A stretch of DNA of 36,555 nucleotides from an uncultured Bacteroidota bacterium (GTDB lineage: Bacteria > Bacteroidota > Bacteroidia > Chitinophagales > UBA8649). Within the stretch, counting starts at the first letter, position 1; every line of letters begins with the position of its first letter. The stretch covers positions 1-36,555 of the forward strand of contig CAKZQD010000146.1 of assembly GCA_937139485.1 (NCBI GenBank). The letters run 5' to 3'. Made by a program: the position numbers and the translations under genes. Shown piece after piece: positions 6,573 to 13,329 of the stretch. The notes beneath the pieces are model-generated. The model was not told where the DNA came from, ran no database searches, and saw nothing but the letters and a program-made list of their open reading frames with translations.

Positions 6573-8066
6573 ATGAAAAAAATTTTACTTTCAATTTTCG
6601 CAATGGGCGGATTATTTGCTTCGGCACAAATGACAGACTTGCCAGTATCGGCATCTTCAACAACAATCGTTTCTGGTCAAAACGTACAAGTGATAACCGA
6701 TGGTTCTCAAGAAGGCTATGTATATCTTTTAAGAGATAATAGCAATGATGCTCTTGTAGATGGTCCAATAGTTGGAACAGGCAACGACTTAATATTTAAC
6801 ACTGGCGCAATTTCAAGCAACACTTCTTACAATGTATATGGGTCGAATAACTTTGCTTTGAATTTTAATTATGGTACAGAAAAGGTGAATTTTGGAGATA
6901 ACAATAGAGGCATTGATACCGCTGTAACTGTAGCTGCTTGGGTTAAAACTACATCTGCAGGTTTAAGAAATATAGTTTTTGACTATGGTGCCAATGATGC
7001 TGGATTTGTTCTAAGAATGGATGATGGAGAAGCAGCAATTTCTGGAAGAGACGGAAGTGGTAATTTTAAAACTTCTGGATTGGCTTCTACTTTAATAGAC
7101 GATGGCGAATGGCATTATGTAGTAGGAACTTCTAATATGCAATATTGGAAAATATATGTAGATGGTGTTTTAGAAAATGATAATAATTATGGTGGATCTG
7201 GAGTTTCTATGAACAATACAGATGATTTGTATCTAGGGAGGTCTTTTAGTACTTCTTCATCTTATAGAGGAGATTTAAGAGATGTTACCATTTGGAATAA
7301 AGTACTTACAGATACTGAAATTTCTGATAATATGAATGCTTGCTTTACAGGTTCTGAAAGTGATGTGGTAGCTCATTTCCCTTTAAAAGATGGTACTGGC
7401 ACTACTGTAAAAGATTACTCTTCTTATGGAATAGATGGACAAATTTCAGGCGGAAATATGCTTTGGATAAACAACGATTCTTTATGTAGATATACTTTAG
7501 AAATGAGTCAAATTATAGATATTACTGTTGGTGCAGGTTCTGGAATTTTTGTAGATAGCATAAATGTAATAGGCGAAGATAGCGCAACTACAATTACTAC
7601 AAATGCAGGAACACTTCAAATGGAAGCAACTGTAAATCCATCAAATGTAGATGATGATACTTACACTTGGTCGGTAGTAAATATGACTGGTACAGCAACT
7701 ATAGATGCAGCTGGAATTTTAACTGCGGCAGGAAATGGAACAGTAGAAGTAGTAGCAACAGCAAACGATGGTTCGGGAATTATTGGTGTAGAAAAGATAA
7801 CTATTTCAAACCAAACAGGAACAGGAATAAACGATTTGGCTTTCAAAAATGTAAACATTTACCCAAACCCAACTTCTGGTTTAGTAAGTATAGATCTTGA
7901 AGAAAAATTAACTTCTATTAAAATAATGGACTTAACAGGAAAAACCATCAAAGTTTTTAATGCAGAAAGTACTCAATTAGATATTTCAAACTTTACTACA
8001 GGAATTTATTTCTTAGAAATAGCAAATACTGAAAGAAAGTCTGTTGTGAAAGTTATTAAAAAATAA
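6573..8066 (+). CDS. T9SS-exported LamG-domain surface protein
   Basis: A 497-residue secreted protein. The signal peptide MKKILLSIFAMGGLFASAQ is followed by a LamG/concanavalin-like jelly-roll domain (about residues 95-255, with AAWVKTTSAGLRNIVFDYG, DGEWHYVVGT and KIYVDGVL), a short VAHFPLKDGTGTTVKDYS segment, a BIG2-like Ig domain (about 325-412, TYTWSVVN and GILTAAGNGTVEVVATA) and a type A T9SS sorting domain (about 425-497: NIYPNPTSG, IKIMDLTGK, TTGIYFLEI). The protein should cross the outer membrane by T9SS and become surface-anchored or released. LamG domains often bind glycans or other proteins; the ligand here is unknown. It is driven by promoter cassette A. Its last residues (EIANTERKSVVKV) reappear in the relic at 9533-9571. 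Confidence 0.9.
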   Translation: MKKILLSIFAMGGLFASAQMTDLPVSASSTTIVSGQNVQVITDGSQEGYVYLLRDNSNDALVDGPIVGTGNDLIFNTGAISSNTSYNVYGSNNFALNFNYGTEKVNFGDNNRGIDTAVTVAAWVKTTSAGLRNIVFDYGANDAGFVLRMDDGEAAISGRDGSGNFKTSGLASTLIDDGEWHYVVGTSNMQYWKIYVDGVLENDNNYGGSGVSMNNTDDLYLGRSFSTSSSYRGDLRDVTIWNKVLTDTEISDNMNACFTGSESDVVAHFPLKDGTGTTVKDYSSYGIDGQISGGNMLWINNDSLCRYTLEMSQIIDITVGAGSGIFVDSINVIGEDSATTITTNAGTLQMEATVNPSNVDDDTYTWSVVNMTGTATIDAAGILTAAGNGTVEVVATANDGSGIIGVEKITISNQTGTGINDLAFKNVNIYPNPTSGLVSIDLEEKLTSIKIMDLTGKTIKVFNAESTQLDISNFTTGIYFLEIANTERKSVVKVIKK

Positions 8067-8086
8067 AACATATAACTGGAACGTCA

Positions 8087-8128
8087 TTCCAAAAAAAATA
8101 AAGAGGAACAATTTTATTTTATTTGGAA
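8087..8128 (+). terminator. AT-rich hairpin downstream of the LamG gene
   Basis: Arms 8087-8102 and 8113-8128 (TTCC plus A/T runs) pair over 16 bp with one mismatch around a 10-base loop, 21 bases after the stop. It may be a terminator, or a structure belonging to the palindromic repeat next to it. Confidence 0.4.
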
Positions 8129-8134
8129 TACAAC

Positions 8135-8229
8135 GAAAGTTTTGAACGAAAACCAAATAAAGTTTTGAAACGAAAACAGTTGAAGATTCTGAATAATTTT
8201 TCGTGCCTCAAAATTTTCAGAATGACGAT
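8135..8229. repeat. intergenic repeats: AAAGTTTTGAACGAAAAC pair and REP-like end
   Basis: At about 8136-8178 a direct repeat AAAGTTTTGAA(A)CGAAAAC occurs twice with CAAAT between. From 8184 to 8229 GATTCTGAA and TTCAGAATGACG flank a GTGCCTC core; read on the minus strand this is a CGTCATTCTGAA...TTCAGAATC palindrome of the kind common between Bacteroidota genes. CGTCATTC at 8082-8089 is the inverse of GAATGACG at 8220-8227. Confidence 0.45.
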
Positions 8230-8255
8230 TAGCTAAAAAATTAATCATATTGTTT

Positions 8256-8290
8256 AAAGCCTCAACTATTCATTTTGTTGAGGCTTTTTT
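8256..8290 (+). terminator. rho-independent terminator, promoter cassette copy B
   Basis: AAAGCCTCAAC (8256-8266) and GTTGAGGCTTT (8277-8287) form a perfect 11-bp stem with a 10-base loop and a T-tract. It is preceded by AATCATATTGTTTAA, as in the other cassette copies. Confidence 0.75.
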
Positions 8291-8299
8291 ATTTAAAAA

Positions 8300-8369
8300 T
8301 GCCGTTAATGAAAAAAATCTGCTGTTAATGAATTGCATTCTTTCAAAGCAAATTCTCAACATAAGTTTG
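8300..8369 (+). promoter_or_regulatory. promoter cassette B: paired TGCYRTTAATGAA elements and -7 box
   Basis: TGCCGTTAATGAA at 8300 and TGCTGTTAATGAA at 8320 have a 20-bp period. The -7 box TAAGTTTG at 8362-8369 starts 42 bases after the second element, exactly as in cassette A. The ATG at 8392 lies 22 bases downstream of the box. Confidence 0.65.
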
Positions 8370-8391
8370 CAGTATTAAATAACAAATAAAA

Positions 8392-9009
8392 ATGAAAAAG
8401 ATGAAAAAAATAATTTTAAGCGCTTTATTAATAAGTTTAATACTAGTAGGATGTAAAAAAGTGGAAGATCCAAAAGTTGAGGATCCAAAAGTAGAAGATC
8501 CAATAATAAGCCCAGGAGCGGAAGTTCAAATAAATATCCCAGATTCTACTTTTAAAGCCATATTAGTAGCAGATTCAAATATCAACAAAAATGGAGATGG
8601 CGATATTTCAACAACAGAAGCTTCAAGTTTTACTGGAGCAATAAATTGCCAAAATAGCGATGTTGAAAATGCAGAAGGAATACAGTATTTTGTAAATGTA
8701 ACCCGCATCATTTTTTTTAACAGCAAATTAGATTCTATAGATTTATCTAAAAACACAAAAGTTACTCAATTGCTTTTAGAAGAAAATAGATTAGAAAGTA
8801 TTGATATTTCTGCGCTTAGCGTTTTAACCGATTTTAAATGTCATAGCAATCAACTTACAGAAGCAAATTTGGCGAATGGTAACAATGCAAATATGACAAG
8901 AATGGAAATTCAACTAAATTCAAATTTAACTTGTATAAAAGTAGATGCATTGTCAACGCCTTCAGCTTGGTTGAAAGATAGTACGGCAAGTTATAATACC
9001 GATTGCTAA
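8392..9009 (+). CDS. leucine-rich-repeat surface lipoprotein
   Basis: A 205-residue lipoprotein; the lipobox LILVGC places the lipidated cysteine at about residue 21. A threefold VEDPK linker (residues 25-37) spaces the domain from the membrane. Then comes the sequence IPDSTFKAILVADSNINKNG with the acidic loop DSNINKNGDGDIS, which resembles a calcium-binding or dockerin/EF-type loop and is the usual opening of Bacteroidota LRR proteins, followed by about four degenerate LRR units (INCQNSDVENAEGI, IIFFNSKLDSIDLSKN, LLLEENRLESIDIS, FKCHSNQLTEANLA). The NLTCIKVD...STDC-like end (SNLTCIKVDA, YNTDC) closes the domain normally, so the gene looks complete. It has no T9SS tail and is under promoter cassette B. 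Two ATGs (8392, 8401) are possible starts. A role in surface binding is an inference. Confidence 0.82.
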   Translation: MKKMKKIILSALLISLILVGCKKVEDPKVEDPKVEDPIISPGAEVQINIPDSTFKAILVADSNINKNGDGDISTTEASSFTGAINCQNSDVENAEGIQYFVNVTRIIFFNSKLDSIDLSKNTKVTQLLLEENRLESIDISALSVLTDFKCHSNQLTEANLANGNNANMTRMEIQLNSNLTCIKVDALSTPSAWLKDSTASYNTDC

Positions 9010-9053
9010 AAAATATAGTGTAAACATTATTCCATTTTGGAAAATGATTTCAC

Positions 9054-9071
9054 CAAGTAAAATATTACTTG
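9054..9071. repeat. small palindrome after the LRR gene
   Basis: CAAGTAA (9054-9060) pairs with TTACTTG (9065-9071) around a four-base loop. A second inverted pair TTCCA/TGGAA lies just upstream at about 9030-9042. These occupy the same place as the REP-like elements after the two preceding genes. Confidence 0.35.
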
Positions 9072-9103
9072 CGTTAAGTCATAAAAGAATCATCATTTTG
9101 TTT

Positions 9104-9138
9104 AAAGCCTCAGCGATTAATTTTGTTGGGGCTTTTTA
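9104..9138 (+). terminator. terminator, promoter cassette copy C
   Basis: AAAGCCTCAGC (9104-9114) pairs with GTTGGGGCTTT (9125-9135) with two G-T pairs, followed by a short T-tract. AATCATCATTTTGTTTAA at 9088-9105 precedes it, identical to cassette A. Confidence 0.6.
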
Positions 9139-9144
9139 ATAATC

Positions 9145-9194
9145 TGCTGTTAATTAACTCTTTTTCTTAAAGCTAAAAACCTTCTATATTTTTG
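9145..9194 (+). promoter_or_regulatory. promoter cassette C: single TGCTGTTAAT element and -7 box
   Basis: Only one copy of the element is present (TGCTGTTAATTAA at 9145). The -7 box TATTTTTG at 9187-9194 starts 42 bases later, the same distance as in cassettes A and B, although the box sequence differs. It precedes a broken gene. Confidence 0.55.
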
Positions 9195-9222
9195 AGGTAT
9201 TATATAACAATTAAAAATAAAA

Positions 9223-9574
9223 ATGATGAAAAAAATTTTACTATTCGCTGTATTATTTATAGCAACAAACAATGTATTAAACGCACAAATAGATAGTGGT
9301 TTAATTGCAAAATTTTCTTTTAACAATCAAAATACACTAGACGAAAGTACTATTGGAAATGATGCTACGGGCTTTAATTTAACCGCCGCCACAGACAGGT
9401 TTGGTGCGCCAAATAAAGCTTATGCATTCAAAGACAGTAGTTATATGACATTGCCAAACGGAATTTTAAATGAGTACAAACTTTCTATTTCTGTTTGGTT
9501 TAAAACAGAATCTAACCAAGGCGCTATTCTTGGAAATTGCTAATGCTGAGAGGAAATCTGTTGTTAAGGTTTTG
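9223..9574 (+). pseudogene. deletion relic of a LamG / T9SS surface protein
   Basis: The open part (9223-9543, 106 codons) has a signal peptide (MMKKILLFAVLFIATNNVLNAQ) and the first half of a LamG domain (LIAKFSFNNQNTLDES, AYAFKDSSYMTLPNG, SISVWFKTESNQGAILGN), then stops. From 9533, in the next frame and overlapping the last codons, the DNA encodes EIANAERKSVVKV, nearly identical to the end of the T9SS sorting domain of the gene at 6573. So the rest of the LamG domain, any middle domains and most of the sorting domain were lost in an out-of-frame deletion whose junction is near 9532. The truncated product could still be exported to the periplasm but would lack the T9SS signal and half its fold. 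The start codon could be 9223 or 9226. Confidence 0.8.
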
Positions 9575-9618
9575 GCTTTTAGCTGTTGGCCTTTGGCTAT
9601 TAGCTTTTGGCTGCTGGC
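9570..9618. repeat. heptamer tandem repeat (NNTTRGC, seven units)
   Basis: Seven consecutive 7-base units: TTTTGGC, TTTTAGC, TGTTGGC, CTTTGGC, TATTAGC, TTTTGGC, TGCTGGC. The unit length is strict while the first three bases vary. It starts directly after the T9SS tail relic. Confidence 0.7.
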
Positions 9619-9709
9619 TTTTGATATAAGCTAGGACTGTAACAATAAAAAATAGGTCTCAAAAGCCCTTATTGCAATGTTGCAGGAAGCAGCAATCTTT
9701 ATTAGAATT

Positions 9710-9744
9710 AAAAGGTGAAAACAAATTGTTTTTCACCTTTTTTG
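9710..9744 (+). terminator. strong rho-independent terminator
   Basis: AAAAGGTGAAAA (9710-9721) and TTTTTCACCTTTT (9729-9741) form a 12-bp stem with a seven-base loop and T-run. It is probably the original terminator of the deleted LamG gene. Confidence 0.75.
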
Positions 9745-9998
9745 TTTTAGTTCAATTTTTTTAAGCCATATATTATGCTATTTATTTTAGAAAACACTTG
9801 CTAGGAAACAATCTTACAAAACTAATTGCCTAAAATTAAAGCTGAACAAAAAAAGCAAATTAGTCGTTTACAAACGAATACAAGCGAAAAAAGTCGTAAG
9901 TAAGTAGTTGTTTACCGATTAGCCACATCTAATCATCTCATATTTGCATCATCGAATCGATACAATCATTTGTTAAACAATTTTAAAAAACAATTATT
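9745..9998. other. intergenic region upstream of ssb
   Basis: No gene seen. ATATTTGC (TATTTG at 9941-9946) is a near match to the -7 box about 52 bases before the ssb ATG. The leader ends in an A/T-rich AACAATTATT stretch. Together with 9575-9744 this leaves about 420 bases without an intact gene. Confidence 0.35.
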
Positions 9999-10358
9999 AT
10001 GAGAAATTTAAGAAACACAGTACAATTAATTGGAAATGTAGGACAAGCACCAGAATTAAAAACATTTGACTCTGGAACAAAAAAAGTAAGTTTTTCTTTA
10101 GCTACAAACGAAAGCTTTACAAACGCCAAAGGAGAAAAAATAGAAGACACACAATGGCACAATATTATAGCCTGGGGCAAAACAGCAGAAGTAATAGAAA
10201 AACACGTAAGCAAAGGAAAACAAATTGCCATAGAAGGAAAATTGACCTCTAGAAGTTATGATGACAAGGCAGGAAATAAAAGATACATTACAGAAATTGT
10301 ACTTAATGAATTTATGTTTATTGGCGCAAAACCAAAAACAGAAACGACTCCATTCTGA
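9999..10358 (+). CDS. ssb: single-stranded DNA-binding protein (short)
   Basis: A 119-residue SSB made almost only of the OB fold: TVQLIGNVGQAPELK, FSLATNES, the aromatic strand WHNIIAWGKTAEV, VSKGKQIAIEGKL, and the closing strand ITEIVLNEFMFIG. It coats ssDNA in replication and repair. The usual disordered linker and acidic DDDIPF-type tail, which recruits partner proteins, are missing; the protein ends KTETTPF, keeping only the final PF without acidic residues. This suggests an accessory SSB rather than the main replicative one. It sits 89 bp before a helicase gene on the same strand. Confidence 0.93.
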   Translation: MRNLRNTVQLIGNVGQAPELKTFDSGTKKVSFSLATNESFTNAKGEKIEDTQWHNIIAWGKTAEVIEKHVSKGKQIAIEGKLTSRSYDDKAGNKRYITEIVLNEFMFIGAKPKTETTPF

Positions 10359-10447
10359 AGTATAGAATAAAAAAAGTTTATGCTGTTGTTTTTTTAAGTA
10401 CAAAAAATTAAATGACACAATTTTTTTAAATTAAATTTACACTTACT

Positions 10448-12862
10448 ATGGAAAATAGAGAACTAGAATTGGCTTGGAATTTTGTAGAAAAAACAAATAG
10501 AAATATTTTTTTAACAGGAAAAGCAGGAACAGGAAAAACTACATTTTTAAGGAAAATAAAGGCAGAATCTAATAAACGCATGATTGTTGTAGCACCCACA
10601 GGTGTTGCGGCAATAAATGCTAGAGGTGTTACCATACACTCGTTTTTTCAATTGCCTTTTGGTCCAATAATTCCTGGAGCGCAACAACAAAAATCTGCTT
10701 ATAAGTTCAATAAAATTAAAATAAATATCATTAGATCTCTAGATCTTTTAGTAATAGACGAAATTTCTATGGTTCGTGCAGATTTATTGGACGGTATAGA
10801 CCAGGTACTCAGAAAATACAAAAATAGAAATGAAGTTTTTGGAGGTGTGCAAGTATTGCTTATTGGCGATGTGCAACAACTTGCGCCCGTTATAAAACCA
10901 AACGAATGGAGTTTGCTAAAAGCGCATTATGATAATGCATATTTTTTTAGTAGTAAAGCATATTTGGCAAGCAAACCAATAGCAATAGAGTTGAAGCATA
11001 TTTATAGACAAGGCGATGAAAAATTTATTCAAGTTTTAAATGAAATAAGAACAAATACACTTTCTGAAGCATCTGCCAAAATATTAAACAAAAGATACAA
11101 ACCAGACTTTGAACCAAAAGAAGACAGCGATTATATAACCTTAACTACACACAATAATAGAGCAGATAAACTAAATTGGGCGGCTTATGAAAAACTGGAT
11201 ACAAAACAGCAAGTTTTTAAAGCAAAAATAGAAGGAAAATATCCCGAATATGCATATCCTTGTGCCGAAAATTTAAAGTTGAGAATTGGTGCGCAGGTTA
11301 TGTTTACAAAAAATGATAGCAGCCATGAAAAAAAGTATTTCAACGGAAAAATAGGAGAAATTATAGCATTAAACCACAAAGAAATTTTAGTGAAATGTGG
11401 TGAAGAAGAAATAAGTGTAGTGCCAGAAGTTTGGGAAAACATTTCTTTTAATGTACACCAAGAAACTAAAGAAATAGAAGAAAAAAAGGAAGGTTCGTAT
11501 ACACAAATGCCTTTGAAATTGGCTTGGGCTATTACCATACACAAAAGCCAAGGTCTTACTTTTGAAAAAGCAATTATAGACGCTGGTTCGTCTTTTGCAC
11601 ACGGACAAACTTATGTAGCACTCAGTAGATGTAAAACTTTAGAAGGTATTATTTTAAAAACAAAAATTAATTCAAATAGCATTATTAATGACGGAAATGT
11701 CACTAATTTTTCTGAAGATGTAGAAAAAAACATTCCAAACCAAGAGGTTTTAAACACATCTAAAAAATTATATCAAATTAGTTTGGTAAACGAATTGTTT
11801 CATTTTAAAAACTTTATATATCCTAGCCATAGATTGCTCGATATTTTATACAAAAACAGTAATTCTATTCAAGGAAATTTAATTGATAAAATTTCTTATG
11901 TATTACAAAATGTAGAAAAAATTTCTAAAGTAAGCGAAAAGTTTAAACTAGAAATATTAGAACTAAGCACTTCAATTACTGATTTAGAAAAAGATGAAAA
12001 TATTCAAACAAGAATTTCGAAAGCTTGCGATTATTATCTAAGTTTTGTAGACAGTTTTATTCAAAAGCCTTTAAAAGAAGTCACTTTTTCTACAGACAAT
12101 AAAGAAGTAAAAAAGAATCTAAAGTATCAGTTTAATTCCCTAATGGATTTAATGCAAACAAAATACTATATTTTCAAGTATTTAAACACCGGTTTTAGCA
12201 CCAGCACCTATTTAAACATAAAGGCAAAAGCAGTACTTCAAGATTTTAAACCTAAAAAAGAAAAGGAAGTTTACAACTTAGAAACAGAAAACCAAGAACT
12301 TTTTGAAAACTTAAAAAACTATAGAAAATTACAAGCAAAAATGCACGAAATTGAAGAACAAAATGTCTGTACTTTGAGATCTTTGAACGATATAAGTAAT
12401 TTGTTGCCTTGTAGTTTAAAACAATTGAGCAAAGTAAACGGAATAGGAAAAGTAAGGCTTGATGCTTATGGCGAAGAAATAGTACAAATAGTAAAAAACT
12501 ATTGCGACAAAAAAGAGATAAAATATACTGTAGATTCTGCTTCGTTTAATAAACCAAAAAAAGGAAGTTCTAAAATGATAAGCCTTGAAATGTTTCAAGC
12601 AAATAAAAGTATAATAGACATAGCAAAAGAAAGAGAATTTGCAGAAAGTACCATTCAAGGTCATTTGGCAGATTTTATTTTAACAGGAGAAATCAAAGCA
12701 AACCAACTGATGCCAGACGATAAATTTGCAGAACTAAAAAAACTGATGACAACAATAAAATATGAAGGATCTGGAGATTTGAAAGCTAAAATAGACAACA
12801 AGTTTTCTTATGGCGACATTAAAATTGTTACCAATCATCTGGAATATGAAAAATCTTTGTAG
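10448..12862 (+). CDS. RecD2/PIF1-like SF1 helicase with HRDC-like and HTH tail
   Basis: An 804-residue ATP-dependent helicase. Motif I is GKAGTGKTTF (K30), motif Ia APTGVAAINARGVTIHSFF, motif II LLVIDEISMVRADLLD, motif III LLIGDVQQLAPV, and the UvrD_C_2 part carries WAITIHKSQGLTFEKAIID and TYVALSRCKTLEG (motifs V-VI) near residues 360-400, so a full SF1B core is present. The second half is low in known motifs until an HRDC-like segment (about 640-685, LPCSLKQLSKVNGIGKVRLD) and a RecQ-type HTH_40 segment (about 710-760, EMFQANKSIIDIAKEREFAE then STIQGHLAD). This arrangement is widespread in Bacteroidota. Likely roles are recombination, fork repair or G-quadruplex unwinding; no experimental function can be read here. 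A TAAATTTA near-match to the -7 box lies shortly upstream. Confidence 0.88.
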   Translation: MENRELELAWNFVEKTNRNIFLTGKAGTGKTTFLRKIKAESNKRMIVVAPTGVAAINARGVTIHSFFQLPFGPIIPGAQQQKSAYKFNKIKINIIRSLDLLVIDEISMVRADLLDGIDQVLRKYKNRNEVFGGVQVLLIGDVQQLAPVIKPNEWSLLKAHYDNAYFFSSKAYLASKPIAIELKHIYRQGDEKFIQVLNEIRTNTLSEASAKILNKRYKPDFEPKEDSDYITLTTHNNRADKLNWAAYEKLDTKQQVFKAKIEGKYPEYAYPCAENLKLRIGAQVMFTKNDSSHEKKYFNGKIGEIIALNHKEILVKCGEEEISVVPEVWENISFNVHQETKEIEEKKEGSYTQMPLKLAWAITIHKSQGLTFEKAIIDAGSSFAHGQTYVALSRCKTLEGIILKTKINSNSIINDGNVTNFSEDVEKNIPNQEVLNTSKKLYQISLVNELFHFKNFIYPSHRLLDILYKNSNSIQGNLIDKISYVLQNVEKISKVSEKFKLEILELSTSITDLEKDENIQTRISKACDYYLSFVDSFIQKPLKEVTFSTDNKEVKKNLKYQFNSLMDLMQTKYYIFKYLNTGFSTSTYLNIKAKAVLQDFKPKKEKEVYNLETENQELFENLKNYRKLQAKMHEIEEQNVCTLRSLNDISNLLPCSLKQLSKVNGIGKVRLDAYGEEIVQIVKNYCDKKEIKYTVDSASFNKPKKGSSKMISLEMFQANKSIIDIAKEREFAESTIQGHLADFILTGEIKANQLMPDDKFAELKKLMTTIKYEGSGDLKAKIDNKFSYGDIKIVTNHLEYEKSL

Positions 12863-12936
12863 CTTTAATCAAAATTGCTCTGTCTTTATTTCGATTTACG
12901 ACTTTCTAACTTGTATTTTTACCTTTCAATTTATTT

Positions 12937-13320
12937 ATGTTTAAAGCTGTACATCATATTGCTATAATTTGTTCTGATTACCAAAAATCTAAACATTTTT
13001 ACACCAAAGTACTTGGTTTTGAAGTCATTAGAGAAGTTTACAGAAAAGAAAGAGCTTCTTATAAACTAGATTTGGCTTTAAATGGCAATTTTATTATTGA
13101 ATTGTTTTCTTTTTCAAAGCCGCCAGAAAGAGTTTCCAGACCAGAAGCAAATGGCTTGAGGCATTTAGCGTTTTCTGTAGAAAATATAGCCTTGGCAATA
13201 AAAAATTTAAACCAACAAAACATAAAAACAGAGCCAATAAGAATAGATGAATTTACAGGAAAAAGATTTACTTTTTTTGAAGATCCAGATAGATTGCCGC
13301 TTGAAATTTACGAAGTATAA
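12937..13320 (+). CDS. yaeR: VOC-family protein, YaeR-like
   Basis: A 127-residue single-domain vicinal-oxygen-chelate protein very close in motif order to E. coli YaeR: VHHIAIICSDY, FYTKVLGFEVIREVYRKER, IELFSFSKPPERVSRPEANG, LRHLAFSVENI, KRFTFFEDPD and LPLEIYE. Probable metal ligands are H7 (or H6), E55, H76 and E123, as in glyoxalase I-type enzymes. The physiological substrate of YaeR is not established, so a glyoxalase activity is not claimed. One conserved glycine in DPDGLPLE is arginine here. It is only 9 bp upstream of recJ and probably cotranscribed with it. Confidence 0.88.
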   Translation: MFKAVHHIAIICSDYQKSKHFYTKVLGFEVIREVYRKERASYKLDLALNGNFIIELFSFSKPPERVSRPEANGLRHLAFSVENIALAIKNLNQQNIKTEPIRIDEFTGKRFTFFEDPDRLPLEIYEV

Positions 13321-13329
13321 AAATAACAA

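Noticed and set aside
8570-8620. Dockerin domain in the LRR lipoprotein
   Set aside because: Only one calcium-loop-like segment is visible, and the surrounding sequence is the usual beginning of Bacteroidota LRR proteins.
11185-11608. Open frames on the minus strand inside the helicase gene (and similar ones opposite other genes)
   Set aside because: They are shadows of a well-supported coding frame: low-complexity, rich in Phe/Ser/Cys, with no recognisable domains.
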